From Paenibacillus agri (GTDB lineage: Bacteria; Bacillota; Bacilli; Paenibacillales; Paenibacillaceae): a DNA stretch of 47,099 nt. Where the stretch lies: positions 1 through 47,099 of the forward strand of contig NZ_JABWCS010000182.1 of NCBI RefSeq assembly GCF_013359945.1, read 5' to 3'. How positions within the stretch are numbered: position 1 is the first letter of the stretch; each line of letters opens with the position of its first letter. The notes beneath the pieces were generated by a model. The model was not told the DNA's origin, did not search any database, and saw only the letters and a program-made list of their open reading frames with translations. A program made the translations under genes and the position numbers. Of this stretch, positions 8,122-17,595 are shown in pieces.

Positions 8122-9273
8122 ATGAAGCAAAAAGAAAGGATTCCACAGCTGGATATTTTCCGGGCCATTGCTATTTTTGCCGTGCTGGCGATTCATGCTA
8201 CTTCGCGTACGCTCGCGGAGACGCTGGGAACCTCAATGTTTCACCCGTTCTTATTCATTAATAAATTCAGTCAGTTTGCAGTCCCTTCATTTGTATTTTT
8301 GAGTGGGTTTGTCTTGTTCTACAATTACATAGATCGGCCGCTAAGCGGCAAGACGCTTGGGAAATTCTATAGCAGACGGTTAATTTATATCATAGTCCCG
8401 TATGTGATGTTCTCGCTGATGTACTTTATTCTGAAAATGACCGCAGGACACACGTGGAGTCTGCCACCTATGGAACTGGCTTCCAAGCTGGGCAAGTATC
8501 TGCTGACAGGTACGGCGTATACGCACCTTTATTATGTCATTATCATTATTCAATTCTATGTGCTGTTCCCGCTGATCCTGTGGTGTCTGCAAAAGGTCCG
8601 TTCCCTGGCGGCTTGGGCTCCGTTAATCGGGCTGGCACTTCAGTGGGGCTTCGTCGTTCTTAACAAATATATGACCAACCACGGGTACTGGCAGTTGACG
8701 AAGGGAAGCCTGGCTAGTACATACTTCTCTTACTTCCTGCTCGGGGCAGGGATAGCGGTCTATTACGGATCATTGAAGAAATGGCTGGTACCTTCTCGCG
8801 AAGGCTGGCGTGCCGGTAGGGGTTCTGTCTGGGTTGCGCTCTGGTTGCTGTGGATCGCTGCAGGTGTGGTTCATGTAGAGCTGTGGTTCAATAACTTTAC
8901 CAAGAAAACCGTCATCAACAGTCTGTGGTATGAGGCATTCTCCAACCTGCATGCGCTGCTCTCCTGCCTTGTTCTGCTGCAGCTGTCCTTCCTGCTATAC
9001 GGGGCGGGCCGCAGTCTGACTGCTAGATTGCTGACCTCTGCAGGCGCATGCTCGTTCGGAATCTACTTGATCCATCCGGCGCTTCTCTTCTTCTATAGAA
9101 AACTGCCATTCCATGGCGGTTCGCTGGCCTACACTGCAGCCATTGCCGGAGGCTGGCTGGTCGCGTTGCTCGTGTCCTGGTTGATTGTCGCTATAGCCTT
9201 CCGCTATGTGAAGCCAGCATGGATTGTGTTCGGCTCTGCACCGCAGAAGGCGAAACCAGGCGTGCAGAGCTAA
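8122..9273 (+). CDS. Acyltransferase 3 family membrane protein
   Basis: A 383-residue integral membrane protein of the acyltransferase-3 (OafA/YrhL-like) family, with about ten hydrophobic segments. The family N-terminal motif LDIFRAIAIFAVLAIH (about residues 10-25) includes the conserved Arg and the likely catalytic His. Near the C-terminus, SFGIYLIHPALLFF is the usual last-helix motif. Such proteins O-acylate cell-surface glycans or other envelope compounds; the substrate cannot be read here. AGGAGGG at 8109-8115 sets the start at ATG 8122 (or ATG 8119), not the upstream ATG 8089. It follows the hprK operon terminator and is convergent with gntK. Confidence 0.87.
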   Translation: MKQKERIPQLDIFRAIAIFAVLAIHATSRTLAETLGTSMFHPFLFINKFSQFAVPSFVFLSGFVLFYNYIDRPLSGKTLGKFYSRRLIYIIVPYVMFSLMYFILKMTAGHTWSLPPMELASKLGKYLLTGTAYTHLYYVIIIIQFYVLFPLILWCLQKVRSLAAWAPLIGLALQWGFVVLNKYMTNHGYWQLTKGSLASTYFSYFLLGAGIAVYYGSLKKWLVPSREGWRAGRGSVWVALWLLWIAAGVVHVELWFNNFTKKTVINSLWYEAFSNLHALLSCLVLLQLSFLLYGAGRSLTARLLTSAGACSFGIYLIHPALLFFYRKLPFHGGSLAYTAAIAGGWLVALLVSWLIVAIAFRYVKPAWIVFGSAPQKAKPGVQS

Positions 9274-9322
9274 TCTGCTGACCTGTAGCCTACATTCTGC
9301 CTAAAATACTCGGTGACAGCTT

Positions 9323-9366
9323 AGAAAGCGCCGTACATCCCCAAAGTGGGGTGTACGGCGCTTTCT
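9323..9366. terminator. Bidirectional terminator between acyltransferase and gntK
   Basis: A 19-bp near-perfect stem (AGAAAGCGCCGTACATCCC pairing with its complement, one G-T) with a 6-nt loop lies between two convergent genes. A/T runs sit inside the stem ends on both sides, so it can stop transcription from either direction. Confidence 0.85.
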
Positions 9367-9392
9367 GGTTACTATAGAAGAAATAGCTGATT

Positions 9393-10937
9393 CTACTCCC
9401 CGGCTTGTTCCCGCTGGAATTGGGCAATGGCCTCGTACTGACTTTCCAGACTTCTAAATACGGAAATATAGATTGGCAGGAGCTTCTTGTACACCTTGGC
9501 ATGCTCACTGAACGGATGGTGCTGGTGTGTGGAGCCAATCATATCGAACACGACGTCGAAGGATTCTGCACGCCCAGTGGCGAGCAGTCCGAGGACAACC
9601 GCGCCTAGGCAAGAGCTTTCGAAGCTCTCTGGCACAACCACCTCCTGGTCAAAAATATCGGCCATCATCTGCCGCCAGAGCGGGGAGCGGGCGAAGCCGC
9701 CTGTCGCGAGAATTTGATGCGGACGGCCGATGCTCTCTTCCATCGCCAGCAGCACGGTATACATATTGAAAATTACGCCTTCCAGCACCGAGCGGATCAT
9801 ATGCTCTTTGTGATGGTTCATCGACAGTCCAAAAAAGGAGCCGCGGGCGTCAGGATTCCATAGTGGCGCTCGTTCACCTGTCAGATAAGGATGGAACAGT
9901 AAGCCGCCGCTGCCGGGGGGCACCTGCTCGGCAATACGTGTCAGCACCTCGTAGGGATCGATGCCAAGACGCTTCGCTGTCTCTACTTCGGAGGCGGCGA
10001 ATTCATCGCGTACCCAGCGGAACAGCATGCCGCCATTATTCACTGGTCCGCCGATGACCCAATGGTTTGCCGTAAGAGCGTAACAGAAAATCCGCCCTTT
10101 GGGATCTGTAATTGGACGATCTACAACCGTTCGGATAGCCCCGCTGGTCCCAATCGTAGCGGCGACAACTCCCGGCTTAATGGCACCTACACCGAGATTG
10201 GACAGCACGCCATCACTCGCGCCAACGACGAAACGGGTCGATTGGAGCAAACCAAATTTGTCCGCCAGCCCGGGGAGCAGGCCCTGCATGACATGTGTAG
10301 TCGGCACAATCTTCGAGAGTCGGTCTTTGGTAATCCCGGCGATATCCAGGGCTTCAGCATCCCAGTCGAGCTGCTTCAAGTTAAGCATGCCTGTCGAAGA
10401 GGCGATGGAGTAATCGATAACATATTCGCCGAACAGCTTGGCGAATATGTATTCTTTAATGGAAATGAACTTATCCGCCTGCTGGAACACGTCCGGATGA
10501 TCTTCCCGCAGCCACATTAGCTTGGTAATTGGCGACATAGGATGGATAGGCGTCCCTGTTCGAAGGTACAGGTCCTGGCCATGCAGTTCATTCTTGAGGC
10601 GCAGCGCACAACCTGCGCTGCGATTGTCAGCCCAAGTGATACAGGCCGTTAAGGGATTGCCACTGCGGTCAACGGCAATGACACTGTGCATAGCGGAACT
10701 GAAGGAAACGAACAATACATCGTTCGCCCGGGTCCCGCTCTTTTTCATTACATCCGACACGGTGCGGATGACCGCCTCCAGAATTTCATTCGGGTCCTGC
10801 TCTGCCACTGATGGGGACGGCTGATGAAGCGGGTAGCCGCTGTTAGCCTGGGCTACAATGTCACCATTTTCCCGGAAGAGGACCGCTTTGGTGCTAGTCG
10901 TCCCGATATCCACGCCAATCATATAAGAATTGCTCAT
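9393..10937 (-). CDS. gntK: Gluconokinase (FGGY kinase)
   Basis: A 514-residue FGGY-family carbohydrate kinase, most like gluconokinase, which makes 6-phosphogluconate from gluconate and ATP. N-terminal phosphate-binding loop GVDIGTTSTKAVLF (8-21), catalytic-base region ITWADNR, then GASDGVLSNLG and the C-terminal signature ATGGFARSPLWRQMMADIF. Length is usual for GntK. AAGGAA lies 7 nt before the ATG on the minus strand. Unlike the gntRKPZ operon of B. subtilis, no GntR regulator, permease or 6-phosphogluconate dehydrogenase gene is next to it. The exact sugar is inferred from overall similarity; xylulokinase is the main alternative. Confidence 0.85.
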   Translation of the reverse strand: MSNSYMIGVDIGTTSTKAVLFRENGDIVAQANSGYPLHQPSPSVAEQDPNEILEAVIRTVSDVMKKSGTRANDVLFVSFSSAMHSVIAVDRSGNPLTACITWADNRSAGCALRLKNELHGQDLYLRTGTPIHPMSPITKLMWLREDHPDVFQQADKFISIKEYIFAKLFGEYVIDYSIASSTGMLNLKQLDWDAEALDIAGITKDRLSKIVPTTHVMQGLLPGLADKFGLLQSTRFVVGASDGVLSNLGVGAIKPGVVAATIGTSGAIRTVVDRPITDPKGRIFCYALTANHWVIGGPVNNGGMLFRWVRDEFAASEVETAKRLGIDPYEVLTRIAEQVPPGSGGLLFHPYLTGERAPLWNPDARGSFFGLSMNHHKEHMIRSVLEGVIFNMYTVLLAMEESIGRPHQILATGGFARSPLWRQMMADIFDQEVVVPESFESSCLGAVVLGLLATGRAESFDVVFDMIGSTHQHHPFSEHAKVYKKLLPIYISVFRSLESQYEAIAQFQREQAGE

Positions 10938-11253
10938 GCTTCATTCCTTCTTTCCACTGGAAGTACTGCATAAGATACGAACATTTTAAAGGGGATTTCA
11001 TGCAGTCTGAAGAAAATGTATTACGTACAGAATTACATAAATAATCTCTGATGCATTCCTGCATTCTAAGTATAAAGAGGTCGTCCGAGCCGGACTCCCT
11101 AACGATTTTAGCATACCTTGAGAGGGCGGTTCCAACCCCTTTAAGCCAGAGATCTGCAATGCGTCTGAACGGAGTGGAAGGTCCGAGGGGTTTTGTAACT
11201 ACGGTAACCATCAAGAAATTAGGCTTGAACATCGCCAGTTTTATAAGGCACAA
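10938..11253. other. Divergent intergenic region, gntK side
   Basis: The 438-bp gap between gntK (minus) and hisZ (plus) holds no convincing gene. On the minus strand there is a hairpin GTCCG-GCT-CGGAC (about 11085-11097) and a weak -10 like TAAAAT (11105-11110). On either strand AACCCCT/AGGGGTT form a long-range inverted repeat (about 11133-11192). A 119-residue minus-strand reading frame here shows no family motifs and runs into gntK in another frame, so it is not called. Confidence 0.4.
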
Positions 11254-11283
11254 TTGACGATTAAGAGTAGTACGTGATACGAT
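11254..11283 (+). promoter_or_regulatory. Candidate sigma-A promoter of the his operon
   Basis: TTGACG (five of six -35 positions) and TACGAT (four of six -10 positions) are 18 nt apart. They lie 25 nt upstream of the CACTTTAC palindrome and about 90 nt upstream of hisZ. Confidence 0.5.
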
Positions 11284-11307
11284 ATTGCAAATACTTTAAT
11301 TTACTAC

Positions 11308-11327
11308 CACTTTACCATAGTAAAGTG
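11308..11327 (+). promoter_or_regulatory. Palindromic operator candidate upstream of hisZ
   Basis: CACTTTAC-CATA-GTAAAGTG is a perfect 8-bp inverted repeat with a 4-nt spacer, just downstream of the proposed transcription start. No T-box leader is present, so this is the most likely control site for the his genes. A TrpR-superfamily HisR/YerC-type repressor is one possible ligand (inference). As RNA it could also form a stem. Confidence 0.55.
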
Positions 11328-11375
11328 ATTTAAATTTATAAATCCCAATGATACCTGATGAGGTGAACCTTGAAG

Positions 11376-12581
11376 ATGTCCAAACCAAAAGGATTCGAGA
11401 AGCCGGCCGGCGTGCGTGACTATCTCCCGCATGCGGTATCGAAGCTGCGCAAGATTGAAAGAGACGTGCTGCATTGCATGAGCCGTTGGGGATACCGGCA
11501 GATGATCACACCTACGCTGGAATACTACGATACCGTTGGTGTTGCCAGCTCTACATCCGATCAGAAGCTATATAAATTGCTGAATAACCGCGGTCAGGCA
11601 TTGGTGCTGCGTTCGGAGATGACTGCACCGGTAGCCCGTGTGGTCTCCTCGCTGCTGAAGGATGAGCCGCTGCCGCTGCGTCTCTCTTATCACGCTAATG
11701 TCTTCCGGGCAATTGAGGAAGAGGCCGGGCGGGAAGCGGAATTTTTCCAGACTGGTGTTGAACTGGTGGGTGACGATTCCCCAGAGGCGGATGCAGAGGT
11801 GGTTGCGCTGGCGATTGCATCGCTGCAGGCTGCAGGTGTGAAGTCTTTCAAAATCGCGATGGGCCATGTCGGATTCCTAAATGGGCTGTTCCAAGAAGCT
11901 GTACCGGGACTGCCAGAGGCTCAAGAGGAATTAAAGAGCCACCTGCTGAGCAGGGATTATGTCTCCTTCCGTGAGACCCTGCGCCGTCTTGAGCTGCCTG
12001 AAGCACAGAAGAATGAGCTTAACGACCTGCTGCGTCTTCGTGGCGGTAAGGAAATATGCAATCAGGCGCTGGAGCTTAGCGTTCACCCGCTGGCCCGGGC
12101 TTCCATCGAGCATTTATGCAAAGTGTGGGAGGTGCTGGAATCTTACGGGGTATCCCAGCACGTGTTGATCGATCTGACGATGATCGGAGACTTCACTTAC
12201 TATACCGGAATGACCTTCGAGGGTTACGCGGCTGAGTTGGGCTTCCCGGTATGCAGCGGCGGACGATATGACAATCTGTTGCAGCAGTTTGGTCGTCCCG
12301 TTCCTTCCACAGGCTTCTCGCTCAAGACGAATCGTATTCTGGACGGTGTTCCTGCAGAGAATGAAACGGAAGAGCTGCCTATTCTGGTACAATACGATGT
12401 ATCCCGGCGTCAGGAGGGGCTGCAGGAGGCTGCACGATTACGGTCCGAGGGGCGCGTTGTAGTAACTCGTTTGCTCTCCGAGCAAAGAGATTCTGATAGC
12501 GGCGATAAACCAGGGGCTGATAGTGCCGGGTTGCAGGAAGAAAGATATGAGGAAGTACGTACATTCGCGGTCCGTTCATGA
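11376..12581 (+). CDS. hisZ: ATP phosphoribosyltransferase regulatory subunit
   Basis: A 401-residue HisRS-like paralog that lacks aminoacylation function and forms the regulatory subunit of the hetero-octameric HisG/HisZ ATP phosphoribosyltransferase. Class II synthetase-type features are seen: GFEKPAGVRDYLP near the N-terminus, VLRSEMTAPVAR (motif 2-like), FFQTGVELVG, and GGRYDNLL with GFSL towards the end. The short-form hisG just downstream needs this partner. ATG 11376 is 9 nt from GAGGTGA; an in-frame TTG at 11370 is too close. First gene of the his operon. Confidence 0.95.
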   Translation: MSKPKGFEKPAGVRDYLPHAVSKLRKIERDVLHCMSRWGYRQMITPTLEYYDTVGVASSTSDQKLYKLLNNRGQALVLRSEMTAPVARVVSSLLKDEPLPLRLSYHANVFRAIEEEAGREAEFFQTGVELVGDDSPEADAEVVALAIASLQAAGVKSFKIAMGHVGFLNGLFQEAVPGLPEAQEELKSHLLSRDYVSFRETLRRLELPEAQKNELNDLLRLRGGKEICNQALELSVHPLARASIEHLCKVWEVLESYGVSQHVLIDLTMIGDFTYYTGMTFEGYAAELGFPVCSGGRYDNLLQQFGRPVPSTGFSLKTNRILDGVPAENETEELPILVQYDVSRRQEGLQEAARLRSEGRVVVTRLLSEQRDSDSGDKPGADSAGLQEERYEEVRTFAVRS

Positions 12582-12679
12582 CTTCGAATTATAAATATAA
12601 TTAACCAGATCTAAATAACTGTCGTGAGCGGCAGACAAAAATAACCAATGATCGCACCGGAAATGGAGGCAATTGAACA

Positions 12680-13339
12680 ATGGCGCAGATTTTGAAGGTG
12701 GCTATGCCTAAAGGCCGCATTTACAATAAAGCGGCGGAATTATTCCGTCAAGCCGGGCTTCCGATTCCGCCGGATGGCGAAGAATCCCGCAAGCTGGTCG
12801 TCCCAATTCCCGAAGCTGGCATGGAATTCATACTGGCGAAGCCGGTAGATGTTCCTACATATGTCGAATATGGTGTGGCAGACATCGGAATCGTGGGGAA
12901 GGATGTTTTGCTGGAAGAGGACCGGGATGTGTATGAACTGCTTGATCTGGGTATTGCACGGTGCCGGATGTCGATTATCGGCCTGCCGAACTGGCAGCCG
13001 GGTATTCAGCAGCGGGTGGCAACCAAGTACCCTAATGTAGCGTCCCGTTACTTCCGCGAGCAGGGTCAGCAGGTGGAGGTTGTTAAGCTGAACGGCTCTA
13101 TCGAACTGGCCCCGCTAATCGGACTGGCGGATCGGATCGTTGATATGGTAGAGACCGGACAGACCTTGCGGGATAACGGACTCGTGGAAATGACCAGTAT
13201 CTTTGAAATTACAAGCCGTCTTGTGGCGAACCGGGTAAGCTACCGGATGAAGAATGCAGAAATCCAGCAGCTGTGCGACCGCCTTCAAGGCGTGATTGCA
13301 GGTCCAGGGCTCGAAGTTGGCGTGAACAAGCAGCGTTAG
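12680..13339 (+). CDS. hisG: ATP phosphoribosyltransferase, short form
   Basis: A 219-residue catalytic subunit for the first step of histidine synthesis, condensing ATP and PRPP to phosphoribosyl-ATP. It is the short form without the C-terminal regulatory domain, so allosteric control by histidine depends on HisZ. Visible: [10 protein letters not shown] at the start, the [15 protein letters not shown] region, and the PRPP-binding loop [33 protein letters not shown] gives a good RBS. A 98-nt AT-rich spacer separates it from hisZ. Confidence 0.97.
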   Translation: MAQILKVAMPKGRIYNKAAELFRQAGLPIPPDGEESRKLVVPIPEAGMEFILAKPVDVPTYVEYGVADIGIVGKDVLLEEDRDVYELLDLGIARCRMSIIGLPNWQPGIQQRVATKYPNVASRYFREQGQQVEVVKLNGSIELAPLIGLADRIVDMVETGQTLRDNGLVEMTSIFEITSRLVANRVSYRMKNAEIQQLCDRLQGVIAGPGLEVGVNKQR

Positions 13340-13363
13340 GGATGTCTAAAGGAGGAACCAGCA

Positions 13364-14674
13364 GTGAAGATCCAATCAAGTAAAGAATTCAATCTTCAGC
13401 GGGAAGTTGAATATGGAACCCCGGAGCAGAATAAGGCCGTGAAGGAAATAGTGGCCGATATAAAAAAAGAAGGAGACGCTGCGCTTTTCCGTTACACGGA
13501 GCGTCATGACGGCGCCCTCTTGACGCCGGATACACTGCGGGTGAAGCCGGAGGAGCTGGAGGCAGCCTACGGGAAGGTTGAGGCGTCGTTTGTCTCCGCC
13601 ATCCGCGCGGCGGCAGCTAACATTCGGGCGTTTCATGCCCGGCAGAAACGCAATTCCTGGATGGATCTGCAGCCGGATGGCACCATCCTCGGCCAGATCA
13701 TTCGCCCGCTGAAGCGGGTGGGCGTATACGTCCCTGGCGGGAAGGCGGCATATCCTTCTTCCGTGCTGATGAATGTCATCCCCGCCCAGATCGCGGGCGT
13801 GCCGGAGATTGTGATGGTGACTCCGCCATCCACCGGCGGCAAGGAAGGCATTGACCCTTATATTCTCGTGGCCGCCGCGGAAGCAGGCGTACACGAGATC
13901 TACCGTGTCGGCGGTGCGCAGGCGATAGCCGCGCTGGCCTACGGCACGGAAAGCATCGCGCCTGTCGATAAGATCTGCGGCCCCGGCAACATCTACGTCG
14001 CGCTGGCGAAGCGCGAGGTGTACGGGGCTGTCGATATCGACAGCATCGCCGGTCCAAGCGAGATTGTCGTGCTGGCGGATGAGACCGCCGAGCCGGCTTA
14101 TGTCGCTGCTGACCTGCTCTCACAGGCCGAGCATGACGAGATGGCCTCGGCCATTCTGGTGACGCCATCGCAAAGCTTGGCGGAATCGGTTGCCGCCGAA
14201 GTGGAGCGGCAATTACAGGCGTTGCCACGGCAGGCCATCGCCCGGGCCTCAGTAGAGAATTACGGTGCGATCATCGTCGTAGAGTCGATGGAAGAGGGCA
14301 TCTCGGTCGTTAACCGGCTGGCGCCGGAACACCTGGAGATTGTAACCGCTGATCCGATGAGCCTGACCGGAGCCATCGAGAATGCTGGTGCGATTTTCCT
14401 GGGCGCGTACAGCTCGGAGCCAGTGGGGGATTATTTTGCGGGACCGAACCATATCATACCGACCAATGGAACGGCACGCTTTTCCTCCCCTGTGGATGTG
14501 GACGATTTTATTAAAAAATCAAGCCTGATCTACTACAGTAAGGAAGCTTTACTGCGTGACGGGCAGACGATTATAGAACTGGCGCGCCGTGAAGGGCTGG
14601 AAGGCCATGCGCGGGCCATTGAAATCAGACTGGAGAACGAACTGAAAGGTGGAAACGGACATGGAGAGCAATAA
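13364..14674 (+). CDS. hisD: Histidinol dehydrogenase
   Basis: A 436-residue zinc enzyme that oxidises L-histidinol to L-histidine in two NAD+-dependent steps. Signature stretches include [72 protein letters not shown] and the metal/substrate region APEHLEI with GPNHIIPT. Normal length. It starts with GTG at 13364 after AAAGGAGGA. It is distinctly more GC-rich in codon use between 13,700 and 14,250 than its neighbours. Confidence 0.97.
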   Translation: MKIQSSKEFNLQREVEYGTPEQNKAVKEIVADIKKEGDAALFRYTERHDGALLTPDTLRVKPEELEAAYGKVEASFVSAIRAAAANIRAFHARQKRNSWMDLQPDGTILGQIIRPLKRVGVYVPGGKAAYPSSVLMNVIPAQIAGVPEIVMVTPPSTGGKEGIDPYILVAAAEAGVHEIYRVGGAQAIAALAYGTESIAPVDKICGPGNIYVALAKREVYGAVDIDSIAGPSEIVVLADETAEPAYVAADLLSQAEHDEMASAILVTPSQSLAESVAAEVERQLQALPRQAIARASVENYGAIIVVESMEEGISVVNRLAPEHLEIVTADPMSLTGAIENAGAIFLGAYSSEPVGDYFAGPNHIIPTNGTARFSSPVDVDDFIKKSSLIYYSKEALLRDGQTIIELARREGLEGHARAIEIRLENELKGGNGHGEQ

Positions 14675-15269
14675 CGGACAGGTGGCACGCGAAGCGGGGT
14701 TAAGCCGCACAACGAACGAGACGGACATCAAGCTGTCCTTTGCTGTAGACGGGAACGGGACTTCGGAGCTGGAGACTGGAGTACCTTTTCTGAACCATAT
14801 GCTGGATCTCTTCACCAAGCACGGCCAGTTTGATCTGACAGTTCAGGCGAATGGCGATATTGATATTGACGATCACCACACGGTGGAGGATATCGGTATT
14901 TGTCTCGGGCAGGCGCTGCGTGAAGCGCTGGGCGATAAAAAGGGAATCAAGCGTTATGCGAGTGTGTTCGTTCCAATGGACGAGGCGCTGGCTCAGGTTG
15001 TTATTGATATCAGCAACCGGCCTCACTTTGAGTACCGGGCAGAGTATCCTTCTCAGCAGGTAGGAAGCTTCTCGACAGAGCTGGTGCATGAATTCCTCTG
15101 GAAGCTCGCACTGGAAGCACGGATTACCCTGCATGTCATCGTACACTACGGCTCCAACACGCACCACATGATCGAGGCTGTGTTCAAGGCGCTGGGACGT
15201 GCACTGGATGAAGCCACCTTGATTGATCCTCGTGTGAAGGGTGTGCCTTCCACTAAGGGAGTGCTGTAA
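14661..15269 (+). CDS. hisB: Imidazoleglycerol-phosphate dehydratase
   Basis: A 202-residue monofunctional dehydratase (no N-terminal phosphatase domain) that converts imidazoleglycerol phosphate to imidazoleacetol phosphate. The duplicated metal-binding motifs are [13 protein letters not shown] and [22 protein letters not shown] 14661 has AAAGGTGG 8 nt upstream and overlaps the end of hisD by 14 nt, so translation is coupled. Confidence 0.96.
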   Translation: MESNNGQVAREAGLSRTTNETDIKLSFAVDGNGTSELETGVPFLNHMLDLFTKHGQFDLTVQANGDIDIDDHHTVEDIGICLGQALREALGDKKGIKRYASVFVPMDEALAQVVIDISNRPHFEYRAEYPSQQVGSFSTELVHEFLWKLALEARITLHVIVHYGSNTHHMIEAVFKALGRALDEATLIDPRVKGVPSTKGVL

Positions 15270-15270
15270 C

Positions 15271-15894
15271 ATGGCTGTTGCAATCGTCGATTATGGCATG
15301 GGCAATCTGCACAGTGTTAGCAAAGCCGTCGAACGCTTGGGCTGCGAGTCTTTGGTGACGGGTGACCGTGAGCAGATCTTGGCTGCGGACAGCGTTATTC
15401 TGCCGGGTGTCGGCGCCTTTGGCGATGCCATGGAGCATCTGCGGGAGAGCGGCCTGGATACGGTGGTAAAAGAGGCCGCTGCCGCTGGGCAACCACTCCT
15501 CGGTATCTGCCTCGGCATGCAGCTGCTGTTCAGCAGCAGCCAGGAGCACGGTTCACATGATGGCCTGGATATTCTGCCAGGCTCCGTGGTACGTTTTGCG
15601 CCCCGTGATGGCTACAAGGTGCCGCATATGGGCTGGAACCGCTTGAGCTTCCGCCAGCCTGAGAGTCCACTGCTGGAAGGGCTAGAGGAAGGACATGTAT
15701 ATTTTGTCCATTCCTATCATGTGGAAGTGGGCCGGGAGAGCAATCTGCTGGCCGTGACTGATTATGGTCATCCGGTAACGGCAATCGTCGGACAGGGTAA
15801 TGTCTTCGGCATGCAATTCCACCCGGAGAAGAGCGGGGAGCTCGGCGTGCAGTTGCTGGGGAATTTTTTGAAGCTTACTAGGGAACGGGTTTAG
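15271..15894 (+). CDS. hisH: Imidazole glycerol phosphate synthase, glutaminase subunit
   Basis: A 207-residue class I glutamine amidotransferase that supplies ammonia to HisF. The nucleophile Cys80 is in GICLGMQLLF, and the His-Glu pair is in GMQFHPEKSG; the oxyanion loop PGVGAF is at 45-50. One base separates the hisB stop from this ATG. An extra 5'-extended GTG reading (15241) would lie inside hisB and is not needed. Confidence 0.96.
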   Translation: MAVAIVDYGMGNLHSVSKAVERLGCESLVTGDREQILAADSVILPGVGAFGDAMEHLRESGLDTVVKEAAAAGQPLLGICLGMQLLFSSSQEHGSHDGLDILPGSVVRFAPRDGYKVPHMGWNRLSFRQPESPLLEGLEEGHVYFVHSYHVEVGRESNLLAVTDYGHPVTAIVGQGNVFGMQFHPEKSGELGVQLLGNFLKLTRERV

Positions 15895-16080
15895 GGGATT
15901 TTTAACGGCTACGGGCTATGAGCGTCTGAGAATCAAGTAAGGGCTAAAAGTAAGGTGCTAAAACCGTAGCAACGAGAATTAGAATACTAGTTCCGAGAGT
16001 AACAATAACCGTATCAGCTATAACAAACATAAGCCCATTGCTGGGCTATAACCATTTTGCAACGAGAGCGGGGAGCGTCA
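15895..16080 (+). repeat. hisH-hisA spacer with inverted and direct repeats
   Basis: This 186-nt spacer is long for a his operon whose other junctions overlap or are short. It contains a perfect 7-bp inverted repeat GCTACGG / CCGTAGC (15908-15914 / 15964-15970), a hairpin AGCCC-ATTGCT-GGGCT (about 16032-16047), and a 9-nt direct repeat GCAACGAGA (15969-15977 and 16059-16067). No reading frame is supported. It may be a degenerate intergenic repeat or a processing site. Confidence 0.45.
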
Positions 16081-16818
16081 ATGTCTTCTTTTATAGTGTA
16101 TCCGGCGATTGATATCCGGGATGGAAAATGCGTCAGATTGCAACAGGGCGATTACAATCAGGAAACAATCTTCAGCGACAGTCCACTGAAGGTGGCGCAG
16201 TCGTGGGAAGCCCAAGGTGGAGAGTTTATCCATCTGGTTGACCTTGATGGAGCGAAGGCCGGGCATCCGGTCAACGATGCCATTATTGGCGCCATTGCTT
16301 CCAGTGTGAATGTTCCTGTACAGGTTGGTGGAGGTCTTCGTACCCTTGCCGATGTGGAAAAGCTGCTGGGCCTCGGGGTCAGTCGTTTGATTATCGGGAC
16401 AGCGGCGATCAATGACCGCGAATTCACGGAAGCCGTGCTGGGTAAATACGGCGACAAGGTAGCCATCGGCATTGATGCGCGGAACGGCTTCGTAGCCACG
16501 CATGGCTGGCTGGAAACCTCGGAGGTGCGTGCGGAGGATCTAGCCAAGGAATTGGCGGCCAAAGGTGCTGAGACCTTTATCTACACTGACATTTCCCGGG
16601 ACGGGATGATGCAGGGTCCGAACGTGGAAGGCATTCTGTCGATGGCAGCGGCCAGCGGCAAAACAGTGATCGCTTCCGGCGGTGTGACCAGCCTTGATGA
16701 CCTGCTGCGTCTGAACGTGCATAGCAGCAGTGGTATTGGCGGCGCAATTGTCGGTAAAGCGCTTTACACTGGCAACATCGACCTTGGCGGAGCACTGAAG
16801 GCGCTGGGACAGAAATAA
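16081..16818 (+). CDS. hisA: ProFAR isomerase (HisA)
   Basis: A 245-residue (beta/alpha)8 barrel that isomerises the N'-5'-ProFAR aminoaldose to the ketose PRFAR. The catalytic Asp is in YPAIDIRDGK near residue 11, and phosphate-binding strands include VGGGLRT and ASGGVTS. The barrel half-repeat typical of HisA/HisF is evident. ATG 16081 follows GGGGAG by 5 nt; the in-frame TTG upstream is not needed. Confidence 0.96.
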   Translation: MSSFIVYPAIDIRDGKCVRLQQGDYNQETIFSDSPLKVAQSWEAQGGEFIHLVDLDGAKAGHPVNDAIIGAIASSVNVPVQVGGGLRTLADVEKLLGLGVSRLIIGTAAINDREFTEAVLGKYGDKVAIGIDARNGFVATHGWLETSEVRAEDLAKELAAKGAETFIYTDISRDGMMQGPNVEGILSMAAASGKTVIASGGVTSLDDLLRLNVHSSSGIGGAIVGKALYTGNIDLGGALKALGQK

Positions 16819-16836
16819 GATCGGGGGATATCATCT

Positions 16837-17595
16837 ATGTTGGCTAAACGTATCATTCCCTGCCTCGACGTCAAGGACGGGCGGGTAGTCAAAGGCGTCA
16901 ACTTTGTCAATTTGCGCGACGCTGGTGATCCAGTCGAACTGGCAGCTCTATACGACCGCGAAGGTGCGGATGAGCTGGTATTTCTGGACATCTCCGCTTC
17001 AGTGGAAGGCCGGGCGACCATGATTGAGGTGGTACGGCAGACCGCAGGTGAGATCAGAATTCCTTTTACCGTCGGCGGCGGAATTTCTGCACCGGAGGAT
17101 ATGAAGCGGCTGCTGCGCGCAGGTGCGGATAAGATTGGTATCAACACTGCGGCTATAACCAATCCGCAGCTAATTTTGGAAGGTGCCCGGCGTTTCGGTT
17201 CCCAATGTATTGTCGTGGCTATTGATGCCAAATACAATGATGCTTGGGGCGAGTGGGAAGTGTATACGCATGGCGGACGCAAGCCCACCGGAATCCGTGC
17301 ACTTTCCTGGGCCAAGGAAGCGGAAAAACTGGGAGCAGGTGAAATCTTGCTTACGAGTATGGATGCTGACGGCACAAAGGACGGCTTCGACCTGAAGCTG
17401 ACAAGCGCTGTCTGCGATCTGCTCAGCATTCCCGTGATTGCCTCAGGCGGGGCCGGGAAGAAAGAGCATTTTTACGATGTATTTACGGAAGGAAAAGCGG
17501 ATGCTGGGCTGGCCGCTACCATTTTTCACTATAAAGAAATTGCTATTCATGAGTTAAAGACTGATTTGAAGCAAAAAGGGGTGGAGATCCGATGA
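16837..17595 (+). CDS. hisF: Imidazole glycerol phosphate synthase, cyclase subunit
   Basis: A 252-residue barrel enzyme that uses HisH-derived ammonia to convert PRFAR to imidazoleglycerol phosphate and AICAR. Catalytic Asp11 lies in [14 protein letters not shown] and the second acid in [10 protein letters not shown]. Phosphate loops VGGGI and [10 protein letters not shown] are present. GGGGGA lies before the ATG. The stop overlaps the hisIE start by 4 nt (ATGA). Confidence 0.97.
   Translation: MLAKRIIPCLDVKDGRVVKGVNFVNLRDAGDPVELAALYDREGADELVFLDISASVEGRATMIEVVRQTAGEIRIPFTVGGGISAPEDMKRLLRAGADKIGINTAAITNPQLILEGARRFGSQCIVVAIDAKYNDAWGEWEVYTHGGRKPTGIRALSWAKEAEKLGAGEILLTSMDADGTKDGFDLKLTSAVCDLLSIPVIASGGAGKKEHFYDVFTEGKADAGLAATIFHYKEIAIHELKTDLKQKGVEIR

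Noticed and set aside
11125..11139. Minus-strand GGGTTGGAACCGCC, similar to the T-box core
   Set aside because: The T-box consensus AGGGTGGnACCGCG is not matched in order, no specifier stem or anti-terminator is visible, and gntK is not an amino-acid gene.
10894..11253. A 119-codon minus-strand frame upstream of gntK
   Set aside because: Overlaps the 5' end of gntK in another frame, has no recognisable domain, and spans hairpins that look regulatory.
13376..14228. Several antisense frames within hisD
   Set aside because: Caused by high G+C in this part of hisD; the sense gene is complete with all family motifs.
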